From positions 21,867,395-21,931,394 of the forward strand of contig JACGWO010000004.1 of NCBI GenBank assembly GCA_034509735.1: a stretch of DNA of 64,000 nucleotides, given 5' to 3'. The notes beneath the pieces are model-generated. The model did no database searches. It was not told where the DNA came from and worked only from the letters and a program-made list of their open reading frames with translations. Source of the stretch: Sesamum alatum. Its lineage: Eukaryota; Streptophyta; Magnoliopsida; Lamiales; Pedaliaceae. A program made the position numbers and the translations under genes. This document shows, piece by piece, positions 1-12,121 of this stretch. Each line of letters starts with the position of its first letter. The first letter of the stretch is position 1.

Positions 1-375
1 GGATTGAAAGAGAATGATGAAATTATTGATGGAAATATTGTGAATTAGGATGAAGAGATGACTTACCTAACCTGGGGCATATTCAATGGTTTACGATGAT
101 ATGATTGATGATGAGTTGTGTGTTGCCATGATGATGTGATTGATGATGTGATGACTATACACTACGGTGGTGTGGGGTTGTCATGTTTGGTGTGATGTCA
201 TGTGTTGATATTGCAACACACTTGGTCGGTGTTGAGATATCACATGCGGTTGGTACTTTGTACAGACAATTATATGATATTAATTGAGATGATAAAAGCC
301 GAAAAAACTATTGAATATATTCCAGTTAGGGTTAACAGGGTCCTAAGAAAATAAATAATGATTTCGGATATATAT
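1..375. repeat. Degraded repeat sequence left of LTR D
   Basis: No gene is visible. Positions 85-165 are rich in GATGATG-type words. The stretch seems to continue at 2592 on the other side of the type D LTR, so it is probably the left half of an older repeat, possibly a gypsy-type LTR. That assignment is inference. Confidence 0.3.
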
Positions 376-2591
376 TGGGAAATAATCGGGCACGGCCCGG
401 GAACGCAATGGAAACGTAAAATAGTAATTTAAGGCATAATTTTGAGCGGATTCAAAGGGGTGTTCCTTTTGAAATTCCCGGGTGTTCGGTATATGTCAAA
501 GCATAAATTAAAGAGGAGAAGAATATTGGACATGTGGCTAAAGGAAGTAAACAAAAAAATACATATAATTTAAATAGAAACCAACCTTTTGTTTACTACA
601 CGTAGAAGGTACTAGCGTTGTTCCCTTTTCGTTTTCGTTTCTCATTTTGTTCACTTGAGGATCCAAATTAGAATCCCTTTAATTTTTCCACACCACACTA
701 TGAAAAATGTATATCCTCTAAGCTATTGTTAGATAAAAGTAGAGAAAAGAATAAACGAACAACTCCAAATGAACACTATTGATTAGTGTTTTTAGAATGT
801 TTTTTAGTTCAAACCTTTCCACAAGGTATGGACACAAAAAGGAGAGTTTCTTCAAAGATTTTGGAGAGTTATTTGATGAAAAAGTTCGTGCAAGACCACA
901 TGTGCAAGTTATGTGAATAGTTTGTGTATGTAGAATTGTGGAATTCAAAAATTCAACTTCTCTTGTCAACTTCCAAAACAACCTACACACACACACACAC
1001 TATCTACATAATCATACACCATTATGGCAAATAAACCACCCACCAAACCACAAAATGCTTGGCGACATGTGGATCACATGTGGAGGATTTTAATTCCTCC
1101 TTCACTTGCTATAAATTGTATTTTTTCCATGGACTAGGACTACTAGTCTTGGAGTTTTATTTAATTTAATTGAATTAAGTCCAAATAAAGTCCATTGGAC
1201 ATTAATTAATTCAATTAATTTCAATCCAATTGAATCCCATAAGTTATTTAATCCAATTAAATAAACATAAGTCCAAACTCTAATTAATTGATCAAATCAA
1301 TTAATTAAGCCAAACCCGATAAATTAATCCAATTAATTTAAAGGTTCTGAGTCCAAAAATTAACTAATCCAATTAATTAATTCCTGGACCATCCATCAAA
1401 TGAATTTCCCAAAATGATCCAATCATTTATTTTCTCCTTGAATTAATTTAATCCAATTAAATCAATTCGTTTCTTCTAGAATTAATTCCAAATTAATTCT
1501 ACCAATTCCATAGTGATTTGTGTGTGACTCTGTAGGTTCACCCGCAGCTAGACTTGGGCTTACACAATTGATCAAGTAAATCTAATTTAATTAACTGTTT
1601 TTCAATTAACCATTAATCAGAAAACGCCCGTCACCATGGGTGGCCGTCTAGCAACGGTCCATGGCACTAAAGACTAGGTGAATGTTAGTGTGAATATTTA
1701 GGCTCCCGAGTTCCATACGTCCTTCCATCATCCGTTCTCGGTCTAAGTCTAGGACATGGAATTGGACGTCGGTTCCCATATTGGACTAGACAACTATGCT
1801 TAATAACTCGAGACACGTTTGCTCTATTGATCGACGTAGGAAATTATTTCCTACTCGACCAATCGCTGTGGCCACAGAGTTAAGGAGTTTAAACCATCTC
1901 AGAGCGCATAGGAGACTCGATTGTCATATACTGACAGGTGATAGATCCTATTTTGGAACCCACCGTCCTCAATACATATTCGGACTGCATTGGATAAGGT
2001 TTGAACATCCCAGATACGAACATCTTTTGCCAGATCCTAGATACAACCATCATATGCATGCGGCTACCATGATTCCTCAAGTCCGAGGACTAATCTAATA
2101 CTATCGGAGCCGGGAATCCCAGTCACACCGACCAAGCCTCCAAGGCTCTATATGACGGTTCCCACGAGTCAGTTCAGTCATCTGACACCCTTGTCAACTA
2201 ACCCACTAATATTGCATAGACGTCCAACGTCTGTCACCGATGAAACATAACACTCATTCAATGAATGTAATTCTTAGTGCAAGTCTCTATAAGGACCCTC
2301 GATGCCCTGTCTCAATGTCCTCGACTTGGAACATTTCAGACCAACCCTCAAAAGTTGATTTCATAGCTGACATCCAATGCGCAGCCCAACTACATGGGTT
2401 ATCCAATTGGTCTGTGGGCATTTGTTGTGACGTTAAAACGTCGTTTAACGTAATCAGTAAGCACAACAAACACATAGTGCCACGGATGAATACTTACTAT
2501 ATTCATCAAGTTAATATTACTTTAATAAAGATTGCTAAATAGTACCCAAAACAGCTAATCCAATTGGCTTTCTCGTCACCTATTTCTAACA
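376..2591 (-). mobile_element. LTR of copia-like retrotransposon, type D (reverse)
   Basis: Read on the minus strand this starts TGTTAGAAATAGGTGACGAG and ends near a CCCGGGCC motif and CA, as do the other LTRs in the window, and is about 2.2 kb long. It contains the shared block ACCATGGGTGGCCGTCTAGC at about 1634. It has an AT-rich expansion between the block and the GCTAGACTTGGGC motif, which it shares with type C. Flanks are TATAT (371-375) and TATCG (2592-2596), only a 3/5 match, so a target duplication is not certain. No internal coding region adjoins it, so it may be a solo LTR. The ORFs inside it are not genes. Confidence 0.7.
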
Positions 2592-3120
2592 TATCGTTCT
2601 GTGGATTGATGTGTAATTGTGATATTTGATTACTTCATGACCTTGTGGTGATTGAATTATCGAATATTTGTTTGGTTTGTGTTATTGTATTAATTTTTTC
2701 TTACAACATGTATATATGTAGGTTAATTAGCTACACTTATTAAGTAGGCAACTCATTTCTTGCCACATATTTTTTAGGAAATAAGCCATAGTGGCTAGCC
2801 AAATTGGATCATAAGTCATGCCGTCAGTCTTATTAGGTGAGCCACCAGTGTTATCTTGAATTGAGAATTCCAACTACATAATTACACCGTTATTAAACTT
2901 TCAGTGAGTTTGTATTTTAAGTTGTGTAATATCTGGAACCACACTTTTCTCCTTTTTTTATATTCATAAATGCTGAAGTTGAGGATTAAATACAATATTT
3001 TGATGAAGTATGTCATTACGTGATGCCTATGTAATATATTGGTGAAAATAGGAGTTATCTTATTGGGCTTAAAGGTGAATTTGTTATAAGATGGATTTGA
3101 GTTACATAGGGGGTGTCACA
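2592..3120. repeat. Possible gypsy-type LTR remnant
   Basis: Non-coding. It resembles the 3' part of a plant retrotransposon LTR and ends in a GGGGGTGTCACA run near 3110-3120. It probably joins 1-375 as one older element split by the type D LTR. The assignment rests on general resemblance only. Confidence 0.3.
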
Positions 3121-3399
3121 ATTGATGTTTGATAAAAAAAAACATTTTATTAATTAAAAGTTACTAAAACTCATGAATTAATTTGGTATTTTGAACATCA
3201 TTATTAAATTGATTTTCAATGAAAATGAGAAATTATAAGATATATAAGGAATATGTAATCAACAACCCAATGTATTAACTCCCTTGTAATTTATTTTTAG
3301 AACAGTCTTCTTCAATGTAATGGTAAATTTTAATAAGAATCGTTCTTTGACCATACTTTGTTACATGCATTTAATACATTATACTTGTATGCACCATGG
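3121..3399. other. AT-rich spacer, nothing recognised
   Basis: No open frame with family resemblance, RNA gene or clear repeat was seen here. Confidence 0.5.
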
Positions 3400-3985
3400 A
3401 CAAAGTCCCTAGATCAAACAAACCATGAAGTTTAGTTGCGCATATAATGACGATCATGAAATCAACTTTCGAAGGTTGATCTAAAATATTCCAAGTCAAG
3501 AATCCTCAAGATGGGGGCATTAATTGAGATTTTATAGAGACTTGCACTAAGAGTTGTGTTCATGAGATGAGTATTCGTTTTGTCGATGACAGATGTGTGA
3601 TGTCAATGCACTTTATTGGATACTTGACAATTATTTGTCAACTTTTACTGAACTGACTTGAGGGAATTGTCATATAAAAGCTTGTGAGGCATGATCAGTA
3701 TGACTAGAACTCTTAGGTTGCGATATTGCACTAATTAGTCCTAAACTTGAGGTTGCACAGTAGTCTTGTGTATAGGATGGCTATGACGTGATCATGCCCA
3801 ACGTAATCTCAGGTTTCATCTTGGATTATTGTATGGCCATGTTTCAAACATATTTGATGCATGCATGGAGGTTGGTGAGTTCCAAGATAAGATCCGCTGC
3901 TTATCATGATATGGTGACGAAATGTCCTATGTTTTCTGTAGTATGCGTTCCATGAAACCCATGGTCATGGCTGTTGATCAAATAG
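3400..3985 (+). repeat. Diverged 5' fragment of an A/C-type LTR
   Basis: Colinear with the first third of the type A LTRs: the motif TTCCAAGTCAAG at about 3491, then CTTGCACTAAG, GAACTGACTTGAGGG, and TTCCAAGATA near 3880. It is much more diverged than the other copies and stops before the shared block, so it is an old truncated copy. Confidence 0.6.
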
Positions 3986-4020
3986 AAAAAAAAAAAAGGG
4001 CTTTCCCATGTTGATAAAAA

Positions 4021-5282
4021 TTGGAAGCACGACCTGGAGAGTTGACACAACATCAAAATCTTTGCTTTGATCAATTCCATACCTTAGACTTTGATCTAGA
4101 GAACACCCCTCCTAAAGGAAGTCGGAGCTCCTGCTTCCATAGGAAGGCGCCTCCAGTGACTGGAAGGAGAGCATGGACGGACTCCACCAGGGACTTCTCG
4201 ACATGAAAATGAGTGTCTTAAGGATCCTTGTGGATGAGTAGGAGGGTAGAGGTCTTGGAAGATGAACTCCCTACCAACTATCAAACACCCAGCCTAGCGG
4301 AGTACGACAGGACCATAGACCCACAAGAACACCTGTCTCGCTTCAAGAATGCCACCCTTCTCCACCGGTACAACGATGGAGTTAAGTGCCAGGTATATGT
4401 GACCATCTTCACTTAAGCAGCCTAACAATGGTTCAACCAATTGTTTATAGGCTCCATACGGTCATTTTGGGAGTTTCCTTCGCTATTCCTCCATCAATTT
4501 GCCAACATCAAGCAACATTAAAAGACGACTGCGTGCCTCTTCCCGATACAGTAGAGGAGACCAAGTCACTGAGGGAATATCTCCAGCGGTTTAACGTAGT
4601 AGCCTTAGAGGTTCCATATACAACTTCTGAAGTATTTGTTAGTACCTTTGCGCGGGGATTGCGGGATAGGGACGTCTTCAAGTACTTAGCTAAGAAGCCC
4701 GCTCCCGAGTTTAACAACCCCTTGGTCGGAGTCGAGAAATACATCAACATGGAGGATGCCCATCCATGCAAGAATGAAGTCCTAGCCAAAAAGCATAAAG
4801 ACCGAGAGGATGAGGGAGCGACGAAGAAGCTCAAAATAGAGTACCAGGATAGAGAAGGCCCCCTTCTAGAGAAAGTGTGCCTGAACACGCCATCACCTGG
4901 GCGTTGATGGCGGTAAGAGAAAAAGGGTTGTTGTTGTGAGCCATAAAGGCTAAGGGTGGCCATACCAAGACTCGATCGAACAAGTACTGCTATTTTCATA
5001 TTGAGTACAACCACCTCACTAAAACATGCCACCACCTTATAACGAGATCGAGAGGCTCATCTAGAATAGATACCACTAAGAGTTTATTTGCATGTAAAAA
5101 TTCCAAGGCACTGGTTCCTACAAGAAACGCTATTCCTCAAAGGAGAAACATGTGGACGAATCCAGCATGGAGAACATTAGGAGGCGAACCCTACGCCCCA
5201 AGCTATAACGAGAGGAAGAGCTTAGCTTCCTAAGGAGATGAGTCATTCGAATTATTTTGGAGGACCTATTGGGGGATACTCC
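4021..5282 (+). pseudogene. Ty3/gypsy gag relic
   Basis: Broken capsid (retrotransposon gag) gene. Translated pieces carry family motifs: DPQEHLSRF and LLHRYNDGVKC (about 4318-4390), then AQQWFNQL after a stop (about 4417-4445), then LREYLQRFN, ALEVPY, FARGLRDRD and AKKPAPEF (about 4570-4710), and EKYINMEDA (4735-4761). Further on, YCYFHIEYNH followed by TCHH (about 4985-5035) looks like the degenerate Cys/His finger of plant Tat-type gag. A stop at about 4414 and frame changes disable it. No protease or polymerase follows, because the type C LTR begins at about 5283. Assignment to Ty3/gypsy gag is firm, to the Tat branch less so. The long minus-strand frame here is a shadow. Confidence 0.8.
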
Positions 5283-6680
5283 TGTTGAAAGGTTCAGTAT
5301 GATTCGAGAAATGCATGCATGAAATCAAGGAAAATGTAAAAAAATCAAAATTTAAACATGTATAAAAAAGGGGGGATCGAATCCCTTATTCCTGGTCGTT
5401 CAACACTTTATCAAAATAGAAATTGAATCGTGGCTAGAAAATGAAAACCGAAAAGGTACTGAAACGTAAACTCGGATTTTACCTCTTGTAGATTATCTTT
5501 GACTGCTACAAATGTTGTTCCATTTTCTTTTGGATTTTATGCAGGAATTAATGTAATTCCATCTACTTTGTTCACACCACACCACACCATGAACTCGTAT
5601 ACTATAATCTGCTAGAACTCTATGTATACAGAGAAGAAAAACGAGACAACAAATACTATGAATCAGTATAATTGTTGTTTCTAGAGAGAGGAGAGGGAGA
5701 GGGTCAGCCACGGTTAGGGAGAAGGAAGATAGAGATGAGAGTGTTACGAATTGTATCACATGCAAAACACTCCACACTACACACAAAATTGCACAAAAGA
5801 TTCACCACATAATGCATGTGTATGTGTTTGTGCATGGTCGAGTGGGTCTGGGGAAGCCCCACCACTTGTCTCATGGGCAACTTCCCCTGACCTCCCTCAC
5901 TTGGGCTTACGCGCTTGGGTTTAGACTTAAATGTGGACTTGTGCTTGTTTTAATTTAACAATTAAATCAATTCAAGCGCAACCACATTTAATTAGGCCTA
6001 CAAATTAATTCCATTAATTTTAAGGCCCAATCCAAATATATTTAATCACATTAAATAGATAAAAGCCCAACTCGATTAATTAATCATGTTGATTAATCAT
6101 GTTCATGAAAGCCTATGCTAGGCGTGTGGATTGTCCCGGGAGGAGCGCGAATGCGGAAGCGCGATATAAAATAAAATTATAAAAATTTAAAGCATGCTCA
6201 AACATGAATTAAAACAACACGTTCAAGGGGTGTTTCCTTCAATCTCCCGGGCATTCGGCGTATCTCATGACTAAATTAATTACATGCAAATCATGGAGGC
6301 CACAGGGTTGAAGAAATCGAAAATACCAAAACAAAATAACCTACCCGATTGTCGTTTTGTCTTCAAACCGCTACTCGCGTTGTTCCCCATTTTGCACCAA
6401 TCTCTCGAATTTCAAACCCTCTAAATCGTACACGCAATCCGCCCACATATCTTGATCCTCGTGCTAGCAAAAAATCAAGTGTATGTATTTAGAGAGGATG
6501 GATCGACCAAACGTTATGAATTAATGTGATCAATCCTCCTTAGATTCAATATATGAAACAAAGAATCAAGAACTTGTTCTTGGGAGAGGGGAGTGGCCTA
6601 GCAAGAGGAGAGAGGCGAGAGAAGTGTGTGTGTGTGTGTTTCTTGAATTTCATCATCTTTCTAAAGTATAAACCCAGGAG

Positions 6681-6688
6681 TATATATA
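6681..6688 (-). promoter_or_regulatory. TATA box of type B LTR
   Basis: TATATATA on the minus strand, preceded by CCTCCTC. The other two long type B copies have the same context with TATAAATA (16486-16493 and 59728-59735), so this is the likely retroelement promoter. The U3/R boundary should lie about 30 bp downstream. Confidence 0.6.
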
Positions 6689-7131
6689 GAGGAGGAATCC
6701 TATTCCTCTTCAAACTCCAACTTTAGAAGCTTGATTTGACTAGGATTTTGACCTAGTCAAAGTCCTAGTCAAACTAGGTTTAGATTGGTCAAACCAATCC
6801 TAGCCATTCATCTCTCCTCTTTAGTCTCAACCATCCATTTATTTTATGGAATATTTAAATCTCATTTAGATAATCGAAGGGGCTTTTAAATAAATAAAAT
6901 GAATAATAATATTTATTTTAAGCCCACATAATTTTTTTCAATAAATCCAATTTATTTATTTTAGTTAATTCCTCTTAATCTAATTGAAGGAATCAACATC
7001 CCAAGAAAAAGAGAACCGATTAAATCTAATTTAAATCGTTCAATCCTCTCTAAATTTAATTTCAAATTAAATTCCCTTTTGATGCGTGCGGATTGTGTGA
7101 ATCTTTAGGTTCACCCTCAGCTAGACTTGGC

Positions 7132-7163
7132 CGAATTCCCAACCATCCTATGACAGGAATTCG
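7132..7163 (-). other. Conserved U3 hairpin, type B copy 1
   Basis: Arms CGAATTCC (7132-7139) and GGAATTCG (7156-7163) can form an 8-bp perfect stem. The hairpin sits between the shared block and the GCTAGACTTGG motif. Confidence 0.55.
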
Positions 7164-9394
7164 TCCGTTACCATGGGTGGCCGTCTAACAACGGTGCATG
7201 GCACTAGAGACTAGGTGAATGTTTATAGTGTGAACATTTAGACTCTTTAGTATGTCTATCCTTCCATCTACAATCTCACTACGTAGAGTCTAGGGCATGA
7301 AATGTAGGTACCCATTTTCGACCTAAGCCTTGCCTCGTCCACACTAAACGTCACAGGGGTCCTACCCTTTTGTTCAGTTACTGTGGCCACAGATTTATTA
7401 GGGATGAGTCTCAGAGTAAAGTGAGATATCACCGTCAGCCTTCTGACAGGAGATGGATCCTATCTCGGGATCTACTGTCACACTACACATCTTGACTGTA
7501 CTAGATAGGGCTTATGACTACCGAGTGACTATGACTTGGCAGCTTCTCGCCATACCTAAGATACAGGCACGGTGTGCAGGTGAACTTAGTAATCCCTCAA
7601 GTCCAAGGATCAACTTGTACTGTTGGAACCAGGATACAAGTCATACCTGACCGACCCTACTCAAGGTCTTCCATATGACGGTTCCCACGAGTCACCTCAG
7701 TCAGCAGCCACCTAGCTGGCTGACCCACTAACACTGCATGGACGAGCCTCGTCACTTGGCGATAAAATGCGACAGCAGATGCTTAGTGCAAGTCTCAAAT
7801 GGATTCTCGATGTCCTATCTCGAGATTCCTTGACTTGGAGTATTTCAGATAGATCCAGAGAAACTGATTTCATGAACCTACCATCCAATGCACAGTTCTA
7901 ATTTCCTGGAATGTGATTTGAGTCTGTGGGCTTTGCTTGTGCAGTGAACAATTATAATAAAACAATAAAGTGAACACAAACAAAGTATAAGCCAAATGTA
8001 TATCACTTTCTTATTCATTACAATTTATTAAAACTCTGAAATTGTTCAGACATAGGTTATATTAGCTCAATCAAATTGGCTTCACGATCATCTATTGTAA
8101 CCGTCCAATCCAATTAAATCAACCACATTAATTTAATTAGACAAGGCCTAAAATTTAATTACTCTCATTAATTAAAAATTGTGCTCCCAAGGCCCCATTT
8201 TTAAATGATCATATCATTTAAATTCTAGAATTAATTTGAACATTTCAAATTAATTATTTTCTTTTAGAATGAATTCATAATCAATTCTAACAAATCCGTA
8301 GTGACTTGTGTGTGTCTCTATAGATCCATCTCAACTAGACTTTGGCTTGTGTTGTTACACAATTTTGATTGGTGAATATTTTGTACTAGATCAATTAATC
8401 ACGTTTAATTAAACACTCATGGGTGGTCGTCTAGCAACAGTCCATGGCACTAGAGAACAAGTGAAGATTACGTGAACCTACACGAATACAAACGGGTATG
8501 GTCCTTCCATCTGTCATCTCCCGGTCTTAGTCTAGGTCATGGGATTATATCGATTCCCATCCGAACCAGACAATTGTGTATCAACTCTAATTCCTGTCAT
8601 TCCATCAATCAACATAGAAAACCCCTTTGCTATTGATCGGCTGCTATGGCGATAGGCTTTCAGGATCTAGATACGTCTCAAAGAACACAAAATATCGTTA
8701 TCATCCCATGATAGGCGACAGATCCTACCTTTGAACTCACTAGCTACTATACGCATTTTGGTTACACTGGCACAAGGCTTATAGTGACCACGTCAATGAT
8801 GCAGTCACCCTTCGTCAAGAACAAGATATAACTGCCTTACACATGAGGCTACTGCGGATCCTCAAGTCTTAGGACTAACTCCTGTACTATCAGAGCCGAG
8901 GAGTTTCAACTATACCAATCATACGACTTGAGCTTCCATATAATGACTCTTGGTGAGTCAGTTCAATTGGCTTGACAACCCTTTGTCAACCACCCACTAA
9001 TAACGTATAACCATCACATATTTGTCGTAAATGAAACGTGACACCCATCATATGGATATATTCATTAGACCAAGTCTCAATAGAGCCCTCAATGACCAAT
9101 CTCGTGGTTCTCGACTTGGAACATTCAAGACCAACCCTCGGAAAGTGGTTTTATGGTCACCATCATATGTGTGACCCAACTTCATTTGTTGTGACAGTCT
9201 GTGGGCTTTGTCCATGCAACCATGCATATAGTAAACACGACAAATATGGCTGAATGAACTTTACTATATTCATTATATTAATACTATATTGAATAAGATT
9301 GTCCTTTACCATAGATGGCAAGAGCCAACACATTAGCTTGTTAATCACCTATTCCAATAATTTCCCACTTAAATCAAAGATAATTACCCATATG

Positions 9395-11575
9395 TGAAGG
9401 GAGTGGATTTGGCCCAGGAGCATAGCGGAAGCACGAAAAAGAGTGAATTTATAAAACATGATACAAATCAAAAGGATTCGTCCTAAGGGGTGTACCCTTG
9501 GGTGCTCTCCCGAGCGTTCGATGTAGGATGTGCATATACCAAATTTTTATATCACATAGGGCACATAGAAAAATAAGCAAAGAGGACATACAACAAAAAG
9601 TAACCATTACCTTTGTAGTATTCTTCGTTAGCCGCTACTAGCTTTATTCCCTTTATCAACCAGACTCGTCCACTAGACTTGAAGTGTAGAAGCCTCTAAC
9701 AATGTCCACACCACAGAGAGGTATTGCATTTCTTGCTAGATTCAAGCAAACCTTTCGAATGATAATAGCCAAAAGAACTACACTATCTTTTAGTATTTCT
9801 TTTTTATCTTGTTTTGTTCTTCTATTAATCCTAAATCAATGAATAAACAAAGGGGATAAGAATGAGAGAGAGGCGACTGATTTGGCTAGGGAGAGGAGAG
9901 CAAGTTATTTTCGTTTTTGCTAAAAAATGATAATAATGAACCTTCTTCTATGGATGAATTATGTACATACATATATATACATAATTAATGGACTAATGGA
10001 ATGTGTCTGGATACATCCGAGACACGTCTAGATACATTCTCAATCAACTATTAATGAAGTATCTAATCACAAGGTATGATTAAATCATATCAAATGAAGA
10101 AGGCTTGATTGGGGTTGACTTGTTCCTTTCCAAAAAGGAACAAAAGCTCATTTTCAAGAGCAAAAAATTAGCCATCCACTTATGGGAAGAGTCCAACTCT
10201 TCCCCTTCCAATAGTGGAAGCCAATTTGTCTCTCGGGCGATAATTTAATAGACCGGGCCTCATTTTAGTCTAACTATAATATGCCCAATAAATCATATGA
10301 ATTAAATCCAATTTAATTCATGGTCCAAATAAATTTTTCCCCAGAGTCTTTTAATCCAACTAAAAGACCTCAGCCCGTAACTCTCTCATTAATTAATAAA
10401 TTCTATTTATGAATTATTGTAGGCCCAACACAATATCGATTCCTCCATCTAATAGACCATCCCATAAATAATCTAGTTATTTATTATCTTCTAGAATTAA
10501 CTCCAAGTTATTCCCTCACCTCCTCGGTGATTTGTGTGCGACTCTTTAGGGTCACCCTCAGCTAGACTTGAGCTTGTGTCCAACAGAAGCCTGTCACCAT
10601 GGGTGGGCGTCTGGCAACAGTCCATGACACTAGAGACTAGGTGAGTGTTGGCGTGAACGTTTAGGCTCCTGATTTTGCACGGGTACGGTCCTTCCGGATA
10701 CCGTCTCTCGGCCTTAGTCTAGAGCATGGAATTGGGTATCGGTTCCCATTCTGGACTAGGCAGCTATGCCTGATGCTTGATACTATGTTTGCTTCATTGC
10801 ATCGACGCAAGAAACCATTTCCTATTCGATCAACCATTATGACCACAGTATCAAGAAGCGTGAACGTATCTCCGAGTGCATAGGAGATAATCTATCACAT
10901 ATGACAGGGGATGGATCCTCTTCTTAAGACACACTATCCTCACTACACAGTTTGACTGCACTGGATAAGGCTTATGATGAACATGTCCACGACATGAACA
11001 CATCTTGCCAGATCTAAGATACAATAATTATGTGCATGTGACTGTTGTGGCTCCTCAAGTCCGAGGACTAATCCCGTACAATTAGAGATGGGGAACTCCA
11101 GTTATACCGATCAAGCCTCTAAGGCTTCCATATGACGATTACCCGCAAGTCAGTTTAGTTGGCTCGACTCCGAGTCGACCAACCAACTAAGATCGTATAG
11201 ATGTCCCACGTCTGTCACCAATAAAACACGACACTCATTCAATGAATACGATACAAAGCACAAGTCTTAGTAGGACGCTCGATGCCTTGTCTTGAGGTCC
11301 TCGACTTGAAATGTTTTAGATCCAACCTTTTATCAGTTGGTTTCATAACCACCATCCAATGCGTGGTCCAACTGCGTGAGTTGTTTATGTGGTCTGTGGG
11401 CTTTGTTGTATATTTATATGTAAATAAATATTAACATAATGGAATGAACACAACAAAGATAATGCCAAGGTAGCGGACACTCATTTTATCTATTACATAA
11501 TATTACATTACGGCGAGTTGTCAAATAGATTATTAAACGCCAATCTAATTGGCTTTCTGGTAATCTATTCTAACA
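9395..11575 (-). mobile_element. Solo LTR, type A (reverse) with ATATG target duplication
   Basis: 2181 bp, starting TGAAGGGAGTGG and ending CTATTCTAACA. ATATG precedes (9390-9394) and follows (11576-11580) exactly, a perfect 5-bp target-site duplication. No primer site, polypurine tract or coding sequence lies between, so this is a clean solo LTR. The shared block is at about 10595-10650. The host sequence is a GC-rich stretch (from 11581) resembling the leaders of type A elements. Confidence 0.9.
10571..10591 (-). other. Conserved U3 hairpin, type A (reverse copy)
   Basis: AGCTT (10571-10575) and AAGCC (10587-10591). On the LTR sense strand this is GGCTT/AAGCT. Relative to GGGCTC/GAGCCC in the copy at 12965 the innermost pair changes from C-G to T-A on both sides, keeping the pair; the next outer changes give a G-U wobble and a mismatch. 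Confidence 0.5.
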
Positions 11576-11580
11576 ATATG

Positions 11581-11737
11581 CACAATCAACCGGCCGCCAC
11601 CTCCAGCGGCGCCTGCCGGCGCACACAGGCTAGCAGGCCTGGCCTGCTGTCCATGCACGCGCAAGGCACGCCTGGTCGGCTGTGCTGCGCACGTTGGCGC
11701 GCTTTGGCGGGGCTGCCGCGCGCAGGCACCTCTGCCC
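11581..11737 (-). repeat. GC-rich retrotransposon leader fragment
   Basis: About 155 bp of strongly GC-rich sequence (GCGCGC, GGCGCC and GCCGGC words) inside AT-rich DNA. By composition it resembles the GC blocks after the primer sites of the two type A elements (48225-48435 and 61845-62056). It abuts a truncated type B LTR. The open frames across it come from composition, not coding. Confidence 0.5.
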
Positions 11738-12121
11738 GGCAGGCTGACCCACTAATACTGCTTAGACGATCCTCATCACCCGTCGATGAAACACGACAAC
11801 AGATGCTTAGTGCAAGTCTCAAGTGGATTCTCGGTACCCATTTTTGAGATTCCTTGACTTGGAGTTTTTCAGAATGATTCGGCTGAACTGATTTCATGGA
11901 CCTACCTCCAAGCGTAGTCCAGTCCCGAAATGTGATCACAGTCTATGGGCTTTGTTTGTGTAGCGAATAGTTATAAAGCAGTTAAAGTGAACACAGACAA
12001 ATTATGCGTCAAATGAATTTCACTTTCTTATTCATCAAGGTTTTATTAAAATTTTAAAATTGTTCAGACATAGGTTACAATTCACCTAACAAGATTAGCT
12101 TCATGGTCACCTATTCTAACA
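11738..12121 (-). mobile_element. Type B LTR fragment (reverse, 5' part only)
   Basis: Matches the U3 start of type B LTRs: GGCTGACCCACTAATACTGC at 11741, then ATGCTTAGTGCAAGTCTCAA and a terminal CACCTATTCTAACA. The rest of the LTR is missing and a GC-rich leader-like piece is joined in its place, so a deletion or rearrangement occurred at about 11738. Confidence 0.7.

Larger units (their letters stand above)
6106..8102 (-). mobile_element. Solo LTR, type B (reverse), nested in type C LTR
   Basis: About 2.0 kb. It begins TGAAAGCCTATGCTAGGCG, the reverse complement of the type B end at 60337. Its right end is ATTGTAACC, a mutated ATTCTAACA. Flanking pentamers are GTTCA (6101-6105) and GTCCA (8103-8107), a 4/5 match expected of an old 5-bp target duplication. 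It contains a TATA box, a GT microsatellite (6624-6639), the shared block (about 7168-7223) and the hairpin at 7132-7163. No internal region remains, so it is read as a solo LTR left by LTR-LTR recombination. Confidence 0.8.
5283..9359 (-). mobile_element. LTR, type C (reverse), split by a type B LTR
   Basis: The halves 5283-6105 and 8103-9359 together make an LTR of about 2.1 kb related to type D; both carry the CACAATT-rich expansion next to the shared block (block at about 8419-8464). The right end, CACCTATTCCAATA, is a decayed form of the usual CACCTATTCTAACA. The split is caused by the type B LTR at 6106-8102. No matching target duplication was found at the outer ends, so the left edge could be off by a few bases. 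Confidence 0.6.

Noticed and set aside
4508..5035. 175-codon minus-strand open frame.
   Set aside because: It is antisense to a recognisable gypsy gag and shows no family motif of its own.
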